From Alnus glutinosa (Eukaryota; Streptophyta; Magnoliopsida; Fagales; Betulaceae), in assembly GCF_958979055.1 (NCBI RefSeq), contig NC_084899.1:22201501-22265500 (forward strand): a stretch of DNA of 64,000 nt, given 5' to 3'. The notes under the pieces are model-generated. The model saw only the letters and a program-made list of their open reading frames with translations. It searched no databases and was not told where the DNA came from. Below, in pieces: positions 24,300-35,392 of this stretch. Position 1 is the stretch's first letter. The number at the start of each line of letters is the position of its first letter. The position numbers were made by a program, and so were the translations under genes.

Positions 24300-26345
24300 T
24301 TACCAATAATCCTTGCATGAACAAGACCCGTGCTCAAAATGGTGAAAGCGTTTCCGATCACGCACAATAATCTTTCGTTTATAAGTTTCTGAGATTAATT
24401 TCATTGAAGAGTGACAATCCTCACAGATGCGTAGGTTCTTAACAATCCGAAGGGGCGTATGAGGGCTTGTACTGATTAGGCCGAAGGCAACTGCAATCTT
24501 CTCACTGTGATAGTGTAAGGCACTTTCTTTTTCTTCTTCATCCATTTTGAGCAAGACTTTTGCAGTGTCTGGCCTATAGCCTATCAACCTCAATTGCTTG
24601 GAAATTTCTTCCAGCATTGAATGTATTTCTTTCGCTGTAGGATGGGACTCATCTTCCACCAAAAACTCATGAATTACTCCGTCAAGCTCAATCCAACTGC
24701 ATCCAGGGTCTTTCCTTATGTCCATCTCCCTCATCATCAACCTCACCTCTGCGACTGCCTCCCAATTTTCTGAAGAGGCATACATATTTGAGAGAGCCAC
24801 ATAAGATCCACTATCATGAGGAGCCATATCCATCAAAGTCTCTGCCACTCGTTTGCCCATCTCTATGTTTCCATGCATCTTACAAGCACCGAGCAAGGCC
24901 TTCCATATCACATCATCTGGCTTAATTGGCATGTTTAATACAAGCTTTTCAGCTTCTTCTAAATGTCCTGCACGACCTAATAGATCAACCATACACCCAT
25001 AATGTTCAATTCTAGGTTCTAAGCTCACTTCCTTAACCATGTGGTTGAAAAAGGATTGCCCCTCATCCACCAAGCCAGCATGGCTACATGCACTCAAAAC
25101 ACCAATATAAGTAACATCACTAGGTGTCACTCCAGCTCTTTCCATCCTTGCAAAATAATCAATTGCATCATTTGCTTGACCATGCATTGCAAGCCCACCG
25201 ATTATTGCACTCCAAGTGATCGTGTTCTTTTTTGGCAACCTCTCAAAAACTTGAAGTGCCTTCTCGACGCTCCCACACTTGGAATACATATCAACCAAAG
25301 CAGAACCAAGCACATCATCAATCTCGATCCCATTCTTCTCTACATACAAATGTACCCATTTCCCCAATTCAAGCGCTCCAAGTCTTGAAATTGCCGGCAG
25401 AACACTAATCATTGTCACATAATTTGGGCTTACCTCTCCCATCTGCATCTCACGAAACATCTCTATTGCCTCCTTAAATAACCCATTCTGAGCGTACCCA
25501 GATATCATCACATTCCAAGAAACCACACTTCTTTGAGGCATTCTATCAAACAACTCCCTAGCAGCTTCAAACTTCCCAAGTCTCACGTAGCCATCGACCA
25601 TCACATTCCACAAAACCACATTACCCTCTTCCCTCCTCTTATTCCTCACAACTTCACCCCCATTATCAAATTCAATCACGTTCCTAAGAAACAACACATG
25701 GGCATCCTCCAAAACCCCACACATCACATACATCCTAACAAGATTGCTAACTACAAACTCATCACTATCCAATCCATACTTCACAACAAGCCCATGTACT
25801 TGCTTCCCTTCTTCAAGCCTCGCCGTCCGAGCACACGCTTTCAACACAGAAGGAAAGGTAAATTGATTGGGTTCCACAAAACGATCCCAAGCCATTCGAC
25901 AGAACAACAACAAGGCCTCCAATGGCTCATCATCATCATCATCATCATCGCTCTCAGCAAGAGCCCTGATCATAGTGTTCCAAGAAAAGCAATTGGGTTG
26001 GGGCATTTGGTCGAACACCTTGCGCGCGTATTCAACATCGCGTTGATTCGAGAGCGCGCAGAACCTGAGGACTTCGGCTGCGGCCAGAGGGTCGTGCATT
26101 TGGGCGGTTTTGATCATGTGGGCATGGACTTGCTTCAGGCCTTCGATGGTTTTGCAGAGTGTGATTTGTGGGAAGAGTGAGGATGGGTGAGATGGCGGAG
26201 TGGTGGGCTTGTAGATTGTGGAATTCATGGGTGACACTGAAGAAAAGGATGAGCAAGCTCTGTGGATGGGATTTTCTTTTACTTCGAAGCTGGGATAACG
26301 GTTACAACTGTATGGGAGATTAGCCCACCAATCAAAGCATGCCAT
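24300..26345 (-). CDS. LPA66: PLS-class PPR-DYW plastid RNA-editing factor LPA66
   Basis: A single 681-codon exon, typical of intronless PLS-class PPR genes. An N-terminal Ser/Pro-rich region (about 1-55) would serve as plastid transit peptide. About a dozen P, L and S repeats follow (for example YARKVFDQMPQPNCFSWNTMI; VDLLGRAGHLEEAEKL), then E/E+ motifs and a complete DYW deaminase-like domain with GCSWIEL, HSEKIAVAFGLI, CEDC and terminal CKDYW, the zinc-binding and catalytic signature of C-to-U editing. It closely resembles Arabidopsis LPA66 (At5g48910), which edits plastid psbF RNA and so supports photosystem II accumulation; that function is inferred by orthology. A codon-repeat run of seven Asp (about residue 131) is an insertion relative to the relative I recall. 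The true start may be the internal Met in PMNSTIYKPTT, which aligns with the Arabidopsis start. Neighbouring genes support orthology. Confidence 0.92.
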   Translation of the reverse strand: MACFDWWANLPYSCNRYPSFEVKENPIHRACSSFSSVSPMNSTIYKPTTPPSHPSSLFPQITLCKTIEGLKQVHAHMIKTAQMHDPLAAAEVLRFCALSNQRDVEYARKVFDQMPQPNCFSWNTMIRALAESDDDDDDDEPLEALLLFCRMAWDRFVEPNQFTFPSVLKACARTARLEEGKQVHGLVVKYGLDSDEFVVSNLVRMYVMCGVLEDAHVLFLRNVIEFDNGGEVVRNKRREEGNVVLWNVMVDGYVRLGKFEAARELFDRMPQRSVVSWNVMISGYAQNGLFKEAIEMFREMQMGEVSPNYVTMISVLPAISRLGALELGKWVHLYVEKNGIEIDDVLGSALVDMYSKCGSVEKALQVFERLPKKNTITWSAIIGGLAMHGQANDAIDYFARMERAGVTPSDVTYIGVLSACSHAGLVDEGQSFFNHMVKEVSLEPRIEHYGCMVDLLGRAGHLEEAEKLVLNMPIKPDDVIWKALLGACKMHGNIEMGKRVAETLMDMAPHDSGSYVALSNMYASSENWEAVAEVRLMMREMDIRKDPGCSWIELDGVIHEFLVEDESHPTAKEIHSMLEEISKQLRLIGYRPDTAKVLLKMDEEEKESALHYHSEKIAVAFGLISTSPHTPLRIVKNLRICEDCHSSMKLISETYKRKIIVRDRKRFHHFEHGSCSCKDYW

Positions 26346-26454
26346 GTCATCAGGTGGATCTTCATTATTTATTATTATTAAAATAAATGGATTTGATTTA
26401 AGTGCGGAAGTCCCGTTTTCTCTCTCTTAAACTTGAAATTAAATTAAAAAAAAA

Positions 26455-26943
26455 AAAGAAAAGAAAAAAAATACAATTTAACCCTTCAAATTACCACTAT
26501 TTTTTCGGATGGCCCTTCAAACTATCAGAGCTTGTATTCTGACCAATCAAACTACCAAAACCTTTGAAAAATGCCAATTTTGGTGAAATATCCTCGTAAT
26601 ATCCCTGCTACATGCCATTTTGAATTAAAAAAATTTAAAAAAATAAAAGAAAATAAAAAAAAGTCATTGTTGGAAAATAACGTCACTCCAAACATCCATT
26701 TCGACATTTTTTTTAAAAAAATAAATAATTTTTTGTTTATTTAATTTTTTAATTTTTTTGAATTATTTTTTAATTGAAAAATGACATGTGGCAAGAGTAT
26801 TATGTGAATATTTTGTCAAAATTGACATTTTTTAAAGGTTCTGGTAGTTTGGGAGGTCAAACTGCAATCCTTAATAGTTTGAGAGGCTAGATTGCAATCC
26901 TTGGTAATTTGAAGGCCATAAAAAAAAAAAAAAAAAAAAAAAA
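26455..26943. mobile_element. Fold-back element, family B
   Basis: Left arm 'cccttcaaattaccactatt' and 'cccttcaaactatcagagc' pair with right arm 'ggtaatttgaaggcc' and 'tagtttgagaggc'; inner arms 'aaaatgccaattttg' and 'caaaattgacattttt' also pair, as do 'ctacatgccatttt' and 'aaaaatgacatgtgg'. It is non-coding, about 450 bp, and ends in an A27 run at 26917-26943 that abuts the leader of the PRL1-like copy. It separates the divergent LPA66 and PRL1-like genes. Confidence 0.55.
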
Positions 26944-27179
26944 ATGTATAACTGGGTTAGGGCTCTTAACTCCTTTCCTAACTGGGCTAGGAGTATTTTC
27001 CCTCTATTTAATCCTCCAGGCCCTTTTTCTTTCTCTAATACTCTCTTCTTCTTAAGCTCTGTTCTTTCTTTTGGGGTGTTTTTCTATACGGTGCAGGGAG
27101 CCATTGTTTGTGAGTGGGTTACCTGCGCAGAGGCCGTTCAAAAGCTGGGTTTTTATTGAAACTTATCCAGCCTACTATA

Positions 27180-28145
27180 ATGGAAATAATCCCAAGCAAA
27201 TTGCCACGCCCGGTTCATCCTCCATGGAAGATTCGTCGGGTCCTCCCTGGCCACTTGGGATGGGTGACATCCATTGCTTTTGATCCAAGCAATGCATGGT
27301 TTTGCACCGGCTCCGCAGATCGCACAATCAAGATATGGGATGCGGAAAGCGGAAGGCAAAAACTCACGCTGACAGGACACGTTGAACAAGTACGAGGCCT
27401 TGCTGTCAGCGCCAAACATCCATACATGTTTTCCGCCGGCGATGACAAACAAGTCAAATGTTGGGACCTTGAACAGAACAAGGTTATCCGGTCATATCAC
27501 GGCCATTTGAGTGGTGTTTATTGCTTGGCTCTTCATCCCACCATCGACATTTTGCTGACTGGGGGGCGTGATTCTGTCTGCCGGGTCTGGGATATTCGTA
27601 GCAGGGCACAAATATTTGCTCTCTCCGGCCACGACAACACTGTTTGCTCTGTGTTTACTCGAGCTATGGATCCACAAGTTGTCACTGGCTCCCATGACTC
27701 CACCATCAAGCTCTGGGACCTCAGATTGGGAAAAGCAACGTCGACTCTCACCGACCATAAAAAGTCTGTGCGAGCAATGACGGTGCATCCCAAAGAGCAG
27801 TGTTTTGCATCTGCATCAGCTGACAACATCAAGAAATTCAGCCTTCCAAAAGGGGAATTCTGCCACAACATGCTCCCTCAGCAAAGAACTATAATCCATG
27901 CAATGGCTGTCAATGAGAAGGGTGTATTGGCTACAGGAGGTGACAACGGAAGTTTGTGGTTCTGGGACTGGAAGAGTGGTCACAATTTTCAGCAAGCCCA
28001 GACAGTTGTGCAGCCTGGCTCACTGGATAGTGAAGCTGGTATTTATGCACTTGCCTACAACCAAACTGGTTCAAGGCTTATTACTTGTGAAGCTGACAAG
28101 ACAATCAAAATGTGGGAAGAAGATGAGAGAAACTCATCCCCTTGA
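27180..28145 (+). CDS. Intronless PRL1-like WD40 protein, truncated retrocopy
   Basis: A single open frame of 321 aa from the ATG at 27180; the frame is also open upstream to 27114, which would give 343 aa. It opens at [11 protein letters not shown], which matches the start of the PRL1 WD40 domain (IIPSKWPRP), and carries all seven WD repeats, including the WDxR motifs VWDIR and LWDLR implicated in DDB1 contact. PRL1 belongs to the nuclear MAC/NTC spliceosome complex and, as recalled, has about 480 aa and many introns. Here the N-terminal ~150 aa and the C-terminal KPPKDIRRF-type tail are missing and no intron remains, so a retrotransposed copy is the best explanation. The frame is intact and WD residues are kept, which argues for recent origin or selection. 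No poly(A) or TSD was found. A leader at 26944-27179 could supply a promoter. Whether it is expressed is unknown. Confidence 0.8.
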   Translation: MEIIPSKLPRPVHPPWKIRRVLPGHLGWVTSIAFDPSNAWFCTGSADRTIKIWDAESGRQKLTLTGHVEQVRGLAVSAKHPYMFSAGDDKQVKCWDLEQNKVIRSYHGHLSGVYCLALHPTIDILLTGGRDSVCRVWDIRSRAQIFALSGHDNTVCSVFTRAMDPQVVTGSHDSTIKLWDLRLGKATSTLTDHKKSVRAMTVHPKEQCFASASADNIKKFSLPKGEFCHNMLPQQRTIIHAMAVNEKGVLATGGDNGSLWFWDWKSGHNFQQAQTVVQPGSLDSEAGIYALAYNQTGSRLITCEADKTIKMWEEDERNSSP

Positions 28146-28887
28146 TTGATTACCATTCTTTGTATTCTCTTTACTTACCATAGTTTTCTTGTATTGTAAA
28201 CACTTCTAGTTGAATAATAGAACAATATAGGCCCATCGGGTTTTTTGCCGAACCACCACAGAATTCTTGTTTCCCTTTTTCCTCTTGCTTCTGCTATTTC
28301 TCCACAATTCACATTAATCAAATGATTAAATTAACAATTTTAAAAGTGTACAATTTTAAAGGGGAACTGCGATTTTACCAATCACTTAACAACGTTTCTA
28401 TAAATCAAGTTTTCAATTACCGTGTTTTGAAATCGCTATTTTATATCACCATGTGGATGGCAGAGGCATTCAACAAAAACTGCACAGGCCATTTCTTGTA
28501 AGCATTAAGTGCGCATTATTAAGTTCCCTATACAGCCACTCCAGCGCAAAAGAAGCAAAAAAGGCAATGTATTTGTGGAGAACTCCATCCAAACCAGACC
28601 CAGAACTTAAAAACACAGTAAGTTCTATAAAGCTACATGGAACTAAAGATGATTAAGGCAATCTAAAGAAGCAACTAGATAAAACTTAAGATATGATTTA
28701 ATTAATTTAAAGGGGCATCTCGTGTTCATATATAACCAATTGGGAAAAAGAACCAAAAAAAAGAAAAGAAAGAAATACTTTTGTGTTCCTTTCTTTCCTC
28801 TTCTCAGTGCATATCCTCAACTTTACATGAGAAAACTGTAACCTTTTTAAATTCACCATTGAGAACCAGCACATACTCTCGCTGTTG
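28146..28887. other. Convergent 3' regions of two genes
   Basis: Between the stop of the plus-strand PRL1-like copy and the stop of the minus-strand plastid protein. Contains the probable 3' UTRs (for example AATAATAGAA at about 28214). The short plus-strand frame at 28453-28656 has no recognisable domain. Confidence 0.4.
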
Positions 28888-29165
28888 TTACTTGTACTTT
28901 TCCATTATTCTTTTTGCCTCTTCTAGAGAATCTACTGTAGAGGTGGTGCCTCCACCCCCTCTTGGCCCTTCATCTTTATCTTTATTCAAGGCTATGAATG
29001 CAAAATATACGAGTCCCATCGTCGCCTGCAATCATACAATGCTCTATTAATTTTTTTTTCATTAACTTTAGAAACATTAACTAACTTGAACCAAATAAAA
29101 AAGAAAAGAAAAGAAACATTGACTATTACATAATGTCATTACTTTCAACTTTGAAGAATCAACCC

Positions 29166-29204
<39 letters not shown>

Positions 29205-32117
29205 TTTTCCTTTTTACCTTCTCTTTTCCATCACTCCCTTCTAGGATACTGAATATAGTTATTTAAGTATGAGATGGTTTTAAAAATTGTCATCGTAAAA
29301 GTGAACTATTGAGTACGAAGAAATAGGCAGGGTACCAGGGCAAAGAAAGCTGTAGACAGGAAAGACTTGAGCACAAAGAGCGAAACTGTCAGTGCAACTA
29401 ACGTGACAGAAATCCTTGCCATTGGCCTTGGTACAGAATCCTGAACCAAAAAATGTAGAAAAAGTAAGTTAATTTAGTGGTGCCATTGAGAAAAATACAA
29501 GATGGATTAGATCATAAAACTGCCAATAAGTTTGATAGGGTAGACTTGGAAAAGAAACTAAATAAACTTACAGGCACCAAGTTGGTTCCTGCCTCAATTC
29601 CATCCCTGCCAACCTTCCACACTGTTTGAAGAGCTATTTGACAGAAATCAAAATGGAAGTTAGCACGATCAGATCATAAACTCAACAGTAGATTTTTGTT
29701 TATTTCAAAGAGCAGGACATCAGCAAAAGGAAGTCATGCAACGCATAAAGCTAGCTTAATTGTTGACCCTGATTTGGAGTTATCTACTAGGAATTCATTG
29801 TTGGCACTGAAATTAGTATAAATAAATGCATCACATTTGATTGTTTCATCGAAACCTACACCAAACAAACCCTGCCCAAGGATACAGGATAGGATTTCTG
29901 GATGAAAGCATGTTTAGTCAAGGTCTAAGATTAATTTAAAACTGGTTCTTACCCTGATGTCAACCCTCCACGAAGTTATGCCAAATTCCCATGATTCATG
30001 GAAGGAGAAGGGTCATTCATGGAACTTGGGTGACAATATGAGAGCAATATTATCTAGAATAGAGAAATTGAGGCCTTCTAATTATGGTGATATCTATGGA
30101 GAGGACTAAACCTAATTAAGGGCTATGATTAAAGCTTAATTGGATTTAGGGTTTATCTCTTTTATAAGTAGAGGTTATGACAGCTTTGTTGGGATGTCTG
30201 ACCTTTTATCATAACTGAAAATTTCCTTTGGCTTCTAAGTTCTCATAAGAACTCTAGCGCCTGCTTGATTAATCACCAAAGAAGAGGTTTTTCCTTTGTT
30301 CTCCCCTAAGAAACTTTGGACTCTAAATATATTGAAGTATGCCATTGTTTCATCATGCTCCCAACTACGTCACAACAATTGAGGGGTAGGAAAATCTACC
30401 CGACTGGTTAAAAAGCTAAAACAACCATGACCCTCCCCGATTCCCTAGATTCTAGGAAGTGAAGAAGCAAAGAGGGCAGGAGTCATAATCATAAAACCAT
30501 TTTAATAGAACTTATCATGCTTGAAAAAATGGGAATCCAATTCTTCTCACAGCATTCAGGTGGAATAAAATTGAAGATATAATTTTCTTTACCATGCAGT
30601 CTATGCAGATATAACTACATAGTATCCCCAACAACAAAATGTGAATAAACAAAAAAATTTCAGTAGCAAATCTGCTTGCAAATGATGTGAGAAACCGCAT
30701 AATTGGGACATCTATTACTTGGTATGTGAATCAACAACCAGAGCTTCATATACAGGGGAGGGCAGTCTCCTTATCTAATATAGACGTACCTTTAACACTA
30801 GGTAGCATTCAAACTCTAAATACAAAGGTCTCTGGGGCGCTAGCTTATGTTATTCATATGCATATGCACAAAACCTTACAAGAAAAGGACCTAAAAGGCT
30901 AAAACTTCCTGACTTACGAGCTTAGTTGAGATAACAAGGGTGTAAATGAAAAGGCAAGCTAGAAGGATTAACGATTATTAGTCATTTAGCCAGTTTCTAT
31001 CATTGAGACAGAAGAGAGGGGTTGGATACAGCTATTGGCAAGAAAGTTATGGTATTTGCAGATAGAAGTGACAAGACAGTTTTGTTCAGCTTATCAGGCA
31101 AGTATACTGTTCCTTGGAGAATAGATGGTTTTATTCAAAATTTTGAGAATATAATGCAGCCCATTAACTATGCAGGACCAAATTTCTCATAATTGTATGA
31201 AAGTAATCAAGTTGGTGATAATTTGGCCAAATTAGGACAGTCCTAATAGAATCTACCCTAGGGTTTTCCAACATTCCCTTGTATCTTCGCAAGGTTGTGT
31301 TATATAATTTTTCATATCATGCAAATCCGAGGTGGTATCATTGTTATTTTTATTTTTTTCTTTCTTAAAAAGGAACTTAATGCAAAGCCATTCATCTGTA
31401 TATGAGGGACCAAACTACCAATATGGTCTTCTTTCATTTCAGCTTTGCCTCTTTAATAAGTAGAGTTTGATCTAATATTATTTCATTGTCTTCACCTTCA
31501 TTTTTACAGACCAAAAACCATCAAAGATTCATGGGATTTTCTAACTCCACAAGTTCTAGGTTTCTCCACATTATTGAATATAGGAGACCCTTTAAAAAAT
31601 GCCATAATCAAATGGTAAATTAGTACTCTTATTCATGAAAATTTGCACAGTTACTCATAGTTCTCACCAAATTATCCCTATTAACCAGTTCAATAAATCA
31701 ATATTTTCAATTTTTCCTTTCTTTGCCAATACAAAATCAAACCAATTCACAATAACCAAAATTCCTCAAAACCAGATAAAATCTGTGTGATCAGTAAAGT
31801 TATACACAAGCATGGTACGAAATTGAAGCAAATTCAAAACTCAAACAAACCAAAAAAAAAAAAAAAAAAAAAAAAACCCAGTAATGCTTACCTTTCAAAA
31901 AGTTGGTCTGTGCAGCAAAGACAATGGATGCTGACCTAGACTTTTGGCTTGGGTTCCTAACATGGATGCTTGAGAGCAAAGATTGTTTCTTTAGCTTCAA
32001 AAAGGACTTGGAGGAAAGAAACTGGGAGTGGGTCAGAGCCAGGGTTTGGTTTTTGTAACATTTTGGGGAGTGCAGCGAAATGGAGCACAGCTTATGGAGA
32101 ATAACTGAAGAAGCCAT
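28888..32117 (-). CDS. Plastid-targeted small membrane protein, 4 exons, function unknown
   Basis: Exons 32117-31892, 29633-29572, 29440-29336 and 29025-28888 join in frame at GT/AG sites to give 176 aa. Residues 1-70 are Ser/Lys/Arg-rich and almost free of acidic residues, a textbook chloroplast transit peptide. The mature part has a conserved-looking ALQTVWKVGRDGIEAGTNLVP segment, two hydrophobic helices (ISVTLVALTVSLFVLKSFL and STAFFALATMGLVYFAFIAL), a PRGGGG loop and a charged tail ending EEAKRIMEKYK. I cannot name the family; it resembles small thylakoid or envelope proteins of photosynthetic eukaryotes. Clean splice sites and phases make the gene model reliable even though the function is not. 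Intron 1 is 2.26 kb and intron 3 contains a C38 run. Confidence 0.75.
29167..29204. repeat. Poly-C run of 38 in intron 3 of the plastid protein gene
   Basis: Thirty-eight consecutive C on the plus strand (G on the transcribed sense strand of the minus-strand gene). Homopolymer C/G of this length is rare in plant DNA and prone to length error and to quadruplex or i-motif formation. It could be inflated by assembly. Confidence 0.85.
29634..31891 (-). other. Large intron 1 of the plastid protein gene
   Basis: Non-coding. Part of it (about 29940-30370) has an LTR-like look: a TATA-like 'ctcttttataagtagagg' at about 30158 followed by leader-like sequence, but no end pair or target duplication could be found. 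Short frames here show no domain. Confidence 0.4.
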
Positions 32118-35100
32118 ATTTGAACAACTGATTGAGATATATGACTTTTTTTTCTTTTTTCTTTTTTTGTGTGGTGGTGTATATAATCAAACAGCTACAT
32201 AAATTGATTTGAATCGAGAGATTTGAGCGTAAACTTTGTGAGGTTTGAAAAGAACGAAAGGCCCTGTCAATTGCAGACCGTGTTTGGTTGCTCTGAACCT
32301 CACAAGCTTAGAGGGGAAGGCCCCACAAGAGGCTGATGTTACTCAGCCCAAAGTTTGATTCAGCCGAAGATTTCATGACCTGGGCAAGGAGCGAACTCTT
32401 TATTGGGCTTGAAGTTCCAAAAGATTGGATGGACTACAACTTTGCAAAAGCCTTGTATCTGTTTGCGATTTTGTTTTGTGGGCGATATAAGCGAGTGGGT
32501 ATTCCCCGAGTTGCTCGAGGGAGATTGTGAGATTCACTTGTTTCAAGCAATAAACCCACACTCTGAGGACAAATAAGCCCTACAGTCCCCTTCCTAGGTG
32601 GAGAATCTTTATTCGAATATTAGCGGCTAAGATAGGGGGGAGAGAGAGAGAGAGACAACGTGATGTTTATTTGTATTTTTTTTTTGTTAGTTTATAGTTA
32701 TTTCTTTTATATTTGTTGATGTAAGTTCAGTGACCTCAAGACCGCATTATAGGGAGGAGTTTTTGCAAGAGAGGAAACGAGTTAGAAGGGTTCACCGATG
32801 AGATCTAATTAAGCCACTCCGACACCCAAGTTAGCAAGTGTACGGTGAATGAGTATTTTGGCAGAGTTTGGTTAAGGATCAGATTGTAAACCTGTGATGT
32901 GAGGTTAACTTAGGTTCCTCATATAGGCTGATGTCCCCTTAGTGCTCAAGAGACTCCCGCCAAGAAGTTATTACTTGACGTGGAGATTCACAACCTTAGT
33001 ATGTTAGGAGGGGCAACATGACGTGAACGTTTGATTAGCTGAGCTAATGAAGGGAGAATCGGCTGCTTGGCGACATCGTTTTGGTGAAGGTGCACTCGAA
33101 TCTTGGTAGCTGGTTGGGTTGTGGGTCGTCGAGACGTTGGGCCATCGAGTCCTTAATGACCTGTGATGTTTCGTACCTTTGGAGGTAAGCTAGGCTTTTC
33201 TAATGAATGGACCCTCTAAAGACTCGTCGTTATCGAACCCTATAGTAGACCCCTCAATTTTCTTACTATCAATGGCAATTTGAAATGAGTGTATTGGGCT
33301 TGTTGGTCCCAGGCCCGTCAGCATCCATACTCTACAGTAGTCCTCCTCCAATTCTCTTAGATGATTAATATGTCAATCAATCAATGAGAATTTAAAGCCT
33401 TATGGCCCGTCGGTATCTAGGCCCTACAATATTCAAGTCAAAATGGGTCACTAGATTGGTATTGGAGACAAAGCATTGCATTCAGTCAATGATCCAGCAA
33501 AGTCTCTTTACTGTTCTCCCTCTATATTTGGTTCTTTGTTCCTATCCTGCTTATTTTTTTGTCAAACCTTTTTTAATTTTTTTTGGTACTTTTATTTGCA
33601 GTATCTTTTTTTTTCTTCTTCTTTTTCTTTTTCAAATACTTGTGGAGGTGGCCGGCAGATAACAGATAGAAAAGTATGGTGTTGGTATGGTGCTTGTAGT
33701 GTAGATGTTAAGGTCTTTGGTTGGATTTCAATAAGGGCCTTGCCATAAGAAAACGAAACGTGCTTAGATTCCATTGTGGGAGGTTCCCGAAGTCATGCCC
33801 TAGAGCTTTGGGCTTTGGGCAGCATATATTGTTTCTTTTGGTAAAATTTTCTCAGTAACTTGAATAAAATCATATGACCACATTTATTCCTTAGACACAT
33901 AGCTCATAAAAAATAGCAAATGGGGTAGGTTTTTAGGTTTCATCCGCCACATGGTATTAGCCTTGAAATTAGGGCTATCTTTAGATTATGACACGATCAA
34001 TAGGTTTCATCCAACTACAAGCAAGCTAAGACCAGCCAAGGTACCAAAGAAATACTTCCAATTGCAGTTTAAACTTTTGAAGAAGTTTTTATGGATTAAA
34101 TGCTCTATTATATATATTTTTCCCACGCACAAAACTCATAACCTTTGAAGATTTTTGTTTTTTGTTTTTGTTTTTTTTTTTTTTAAAAAAAAGAAGAAGA
34201 ATGAATTAACTTTTGATGATGAAGTTTGGAAGGGATCTATGATTATAAAGTGCAATAATATGCTTTGCATTCAGTGAAGCATTTGTCCCAAAGAAAAGAT
34301 GATGCCAATCTTGTTATGTGTGTTAGTGCCATATGAATCACTTTCTTTTATATAACAATTCTTGCCATAGCTGCATGTCTGGTATATCGGAAATCCCAAG
34401 TGAGCAGCATGTATTTCAAGATTAATTTCTCTCTGTAAATATTGAATATTCCACAAATATATAACATATATATTTCCTTCCATAACTGATGTCATAAAAA
34501 TGAAGCCTAAATTGCAGAAATACAAAAAAAGAAAAAAAAGAAAAGAAAAGAAAAAAAGAGAGAGCAAAGGTTCCATAGATGCATCTTGAGCAATTCTAAT
34601 GATGGGAAACACTCTTTGGGAACAGCTTTAAATGAAAGTTTGAACTTGCTCTCACAGAAAAAGAGTTATAAGTAATGTGAATGACCTTCAAAATTCAAAT
34701 GGGCTGGGGCGGTGGCTCAACTATCAAAAATAAGAATAGTCCATATCACTGTCTATATTGAGGAAAACAATGCAAGAACACATGGTGTATTGCTAATGAG
34801 TAATATAACAATACCCTATTCAATTTAGTGAGACTAAATTGTACAGCAAAAAACAGAACCCCGAGGTGAAAGTGATGGTGGTGGTGTGGCTCCAAATCTT
34901 TAAATCTAATTTTCCTCTTTCTTTATCTCTTCTTTTCTTGCTTGACTGCAAAGGAAGTATAATAACAAGACTACTATATTGCAGTAGGGAGACAAGCTAA
35001 TAGAACCGCTTTGACAATTTACTTTCAATTTCAATTAAATATTTTTCGTGTTGAAACTTATTTATTAAGGTGGAGTATGAGCCTACACGTAAAGAAGAAC

Positions 35101-35392
35101 ATTAAATTTACCATTTCTTATCTGTTTAAGTTTTTAAGATAAGTGGTGATTTAGCATGGTATCATAGTTAGAGGTCTTGAGTTCAAACAGACTCTATGAT
35201 TTACCTCCTATTTCAATTAAATATTCCACATTTTCACGTGTAAAGCCTCACTTATTAAGATGAGGTTTTATTTTCTATCTGCTTAAACTTTATAGACAAG
35301 TGATGATTTAACCGCAATAAGAAAGAGAACTTGGTGAGAAAGGAGAGACCCGATGAAAAACCAGAGTGGTTGGGGTTTTGAGGCAATTGACA
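32118..35392. other. Intergenic, possible decayed LTR
   Basis: Region 32640-33450 contains words common in plant LTRs ('cactccgacacccaagttag', 'ggttcctcatataggctgatg') and is less AT-rich than its surroundings, but no ends or duplications were found. A poly-T tract lies near 34171-34184. The promoter of the downstream receptor kinase must lie in the last few hundred bases. No gene is supported. Confidence 0.4.

Noticed and set aside
25533-26180. 215-codon plus-strand frame
   Set aside because: Antisense shadow of the LPA66 coding sequence.
29940-30400. Solo LTR in intron 1 of the plastid protein gene
   Set aside because: TATA- and leader-like sequence is present, but no TG...CA ends with matching duplication were found.
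32640-33450. Decayed gypsy LTR
   Set aside because: Familiar LTR words only; ends and duplication not identifiable, so not annotated as an element.
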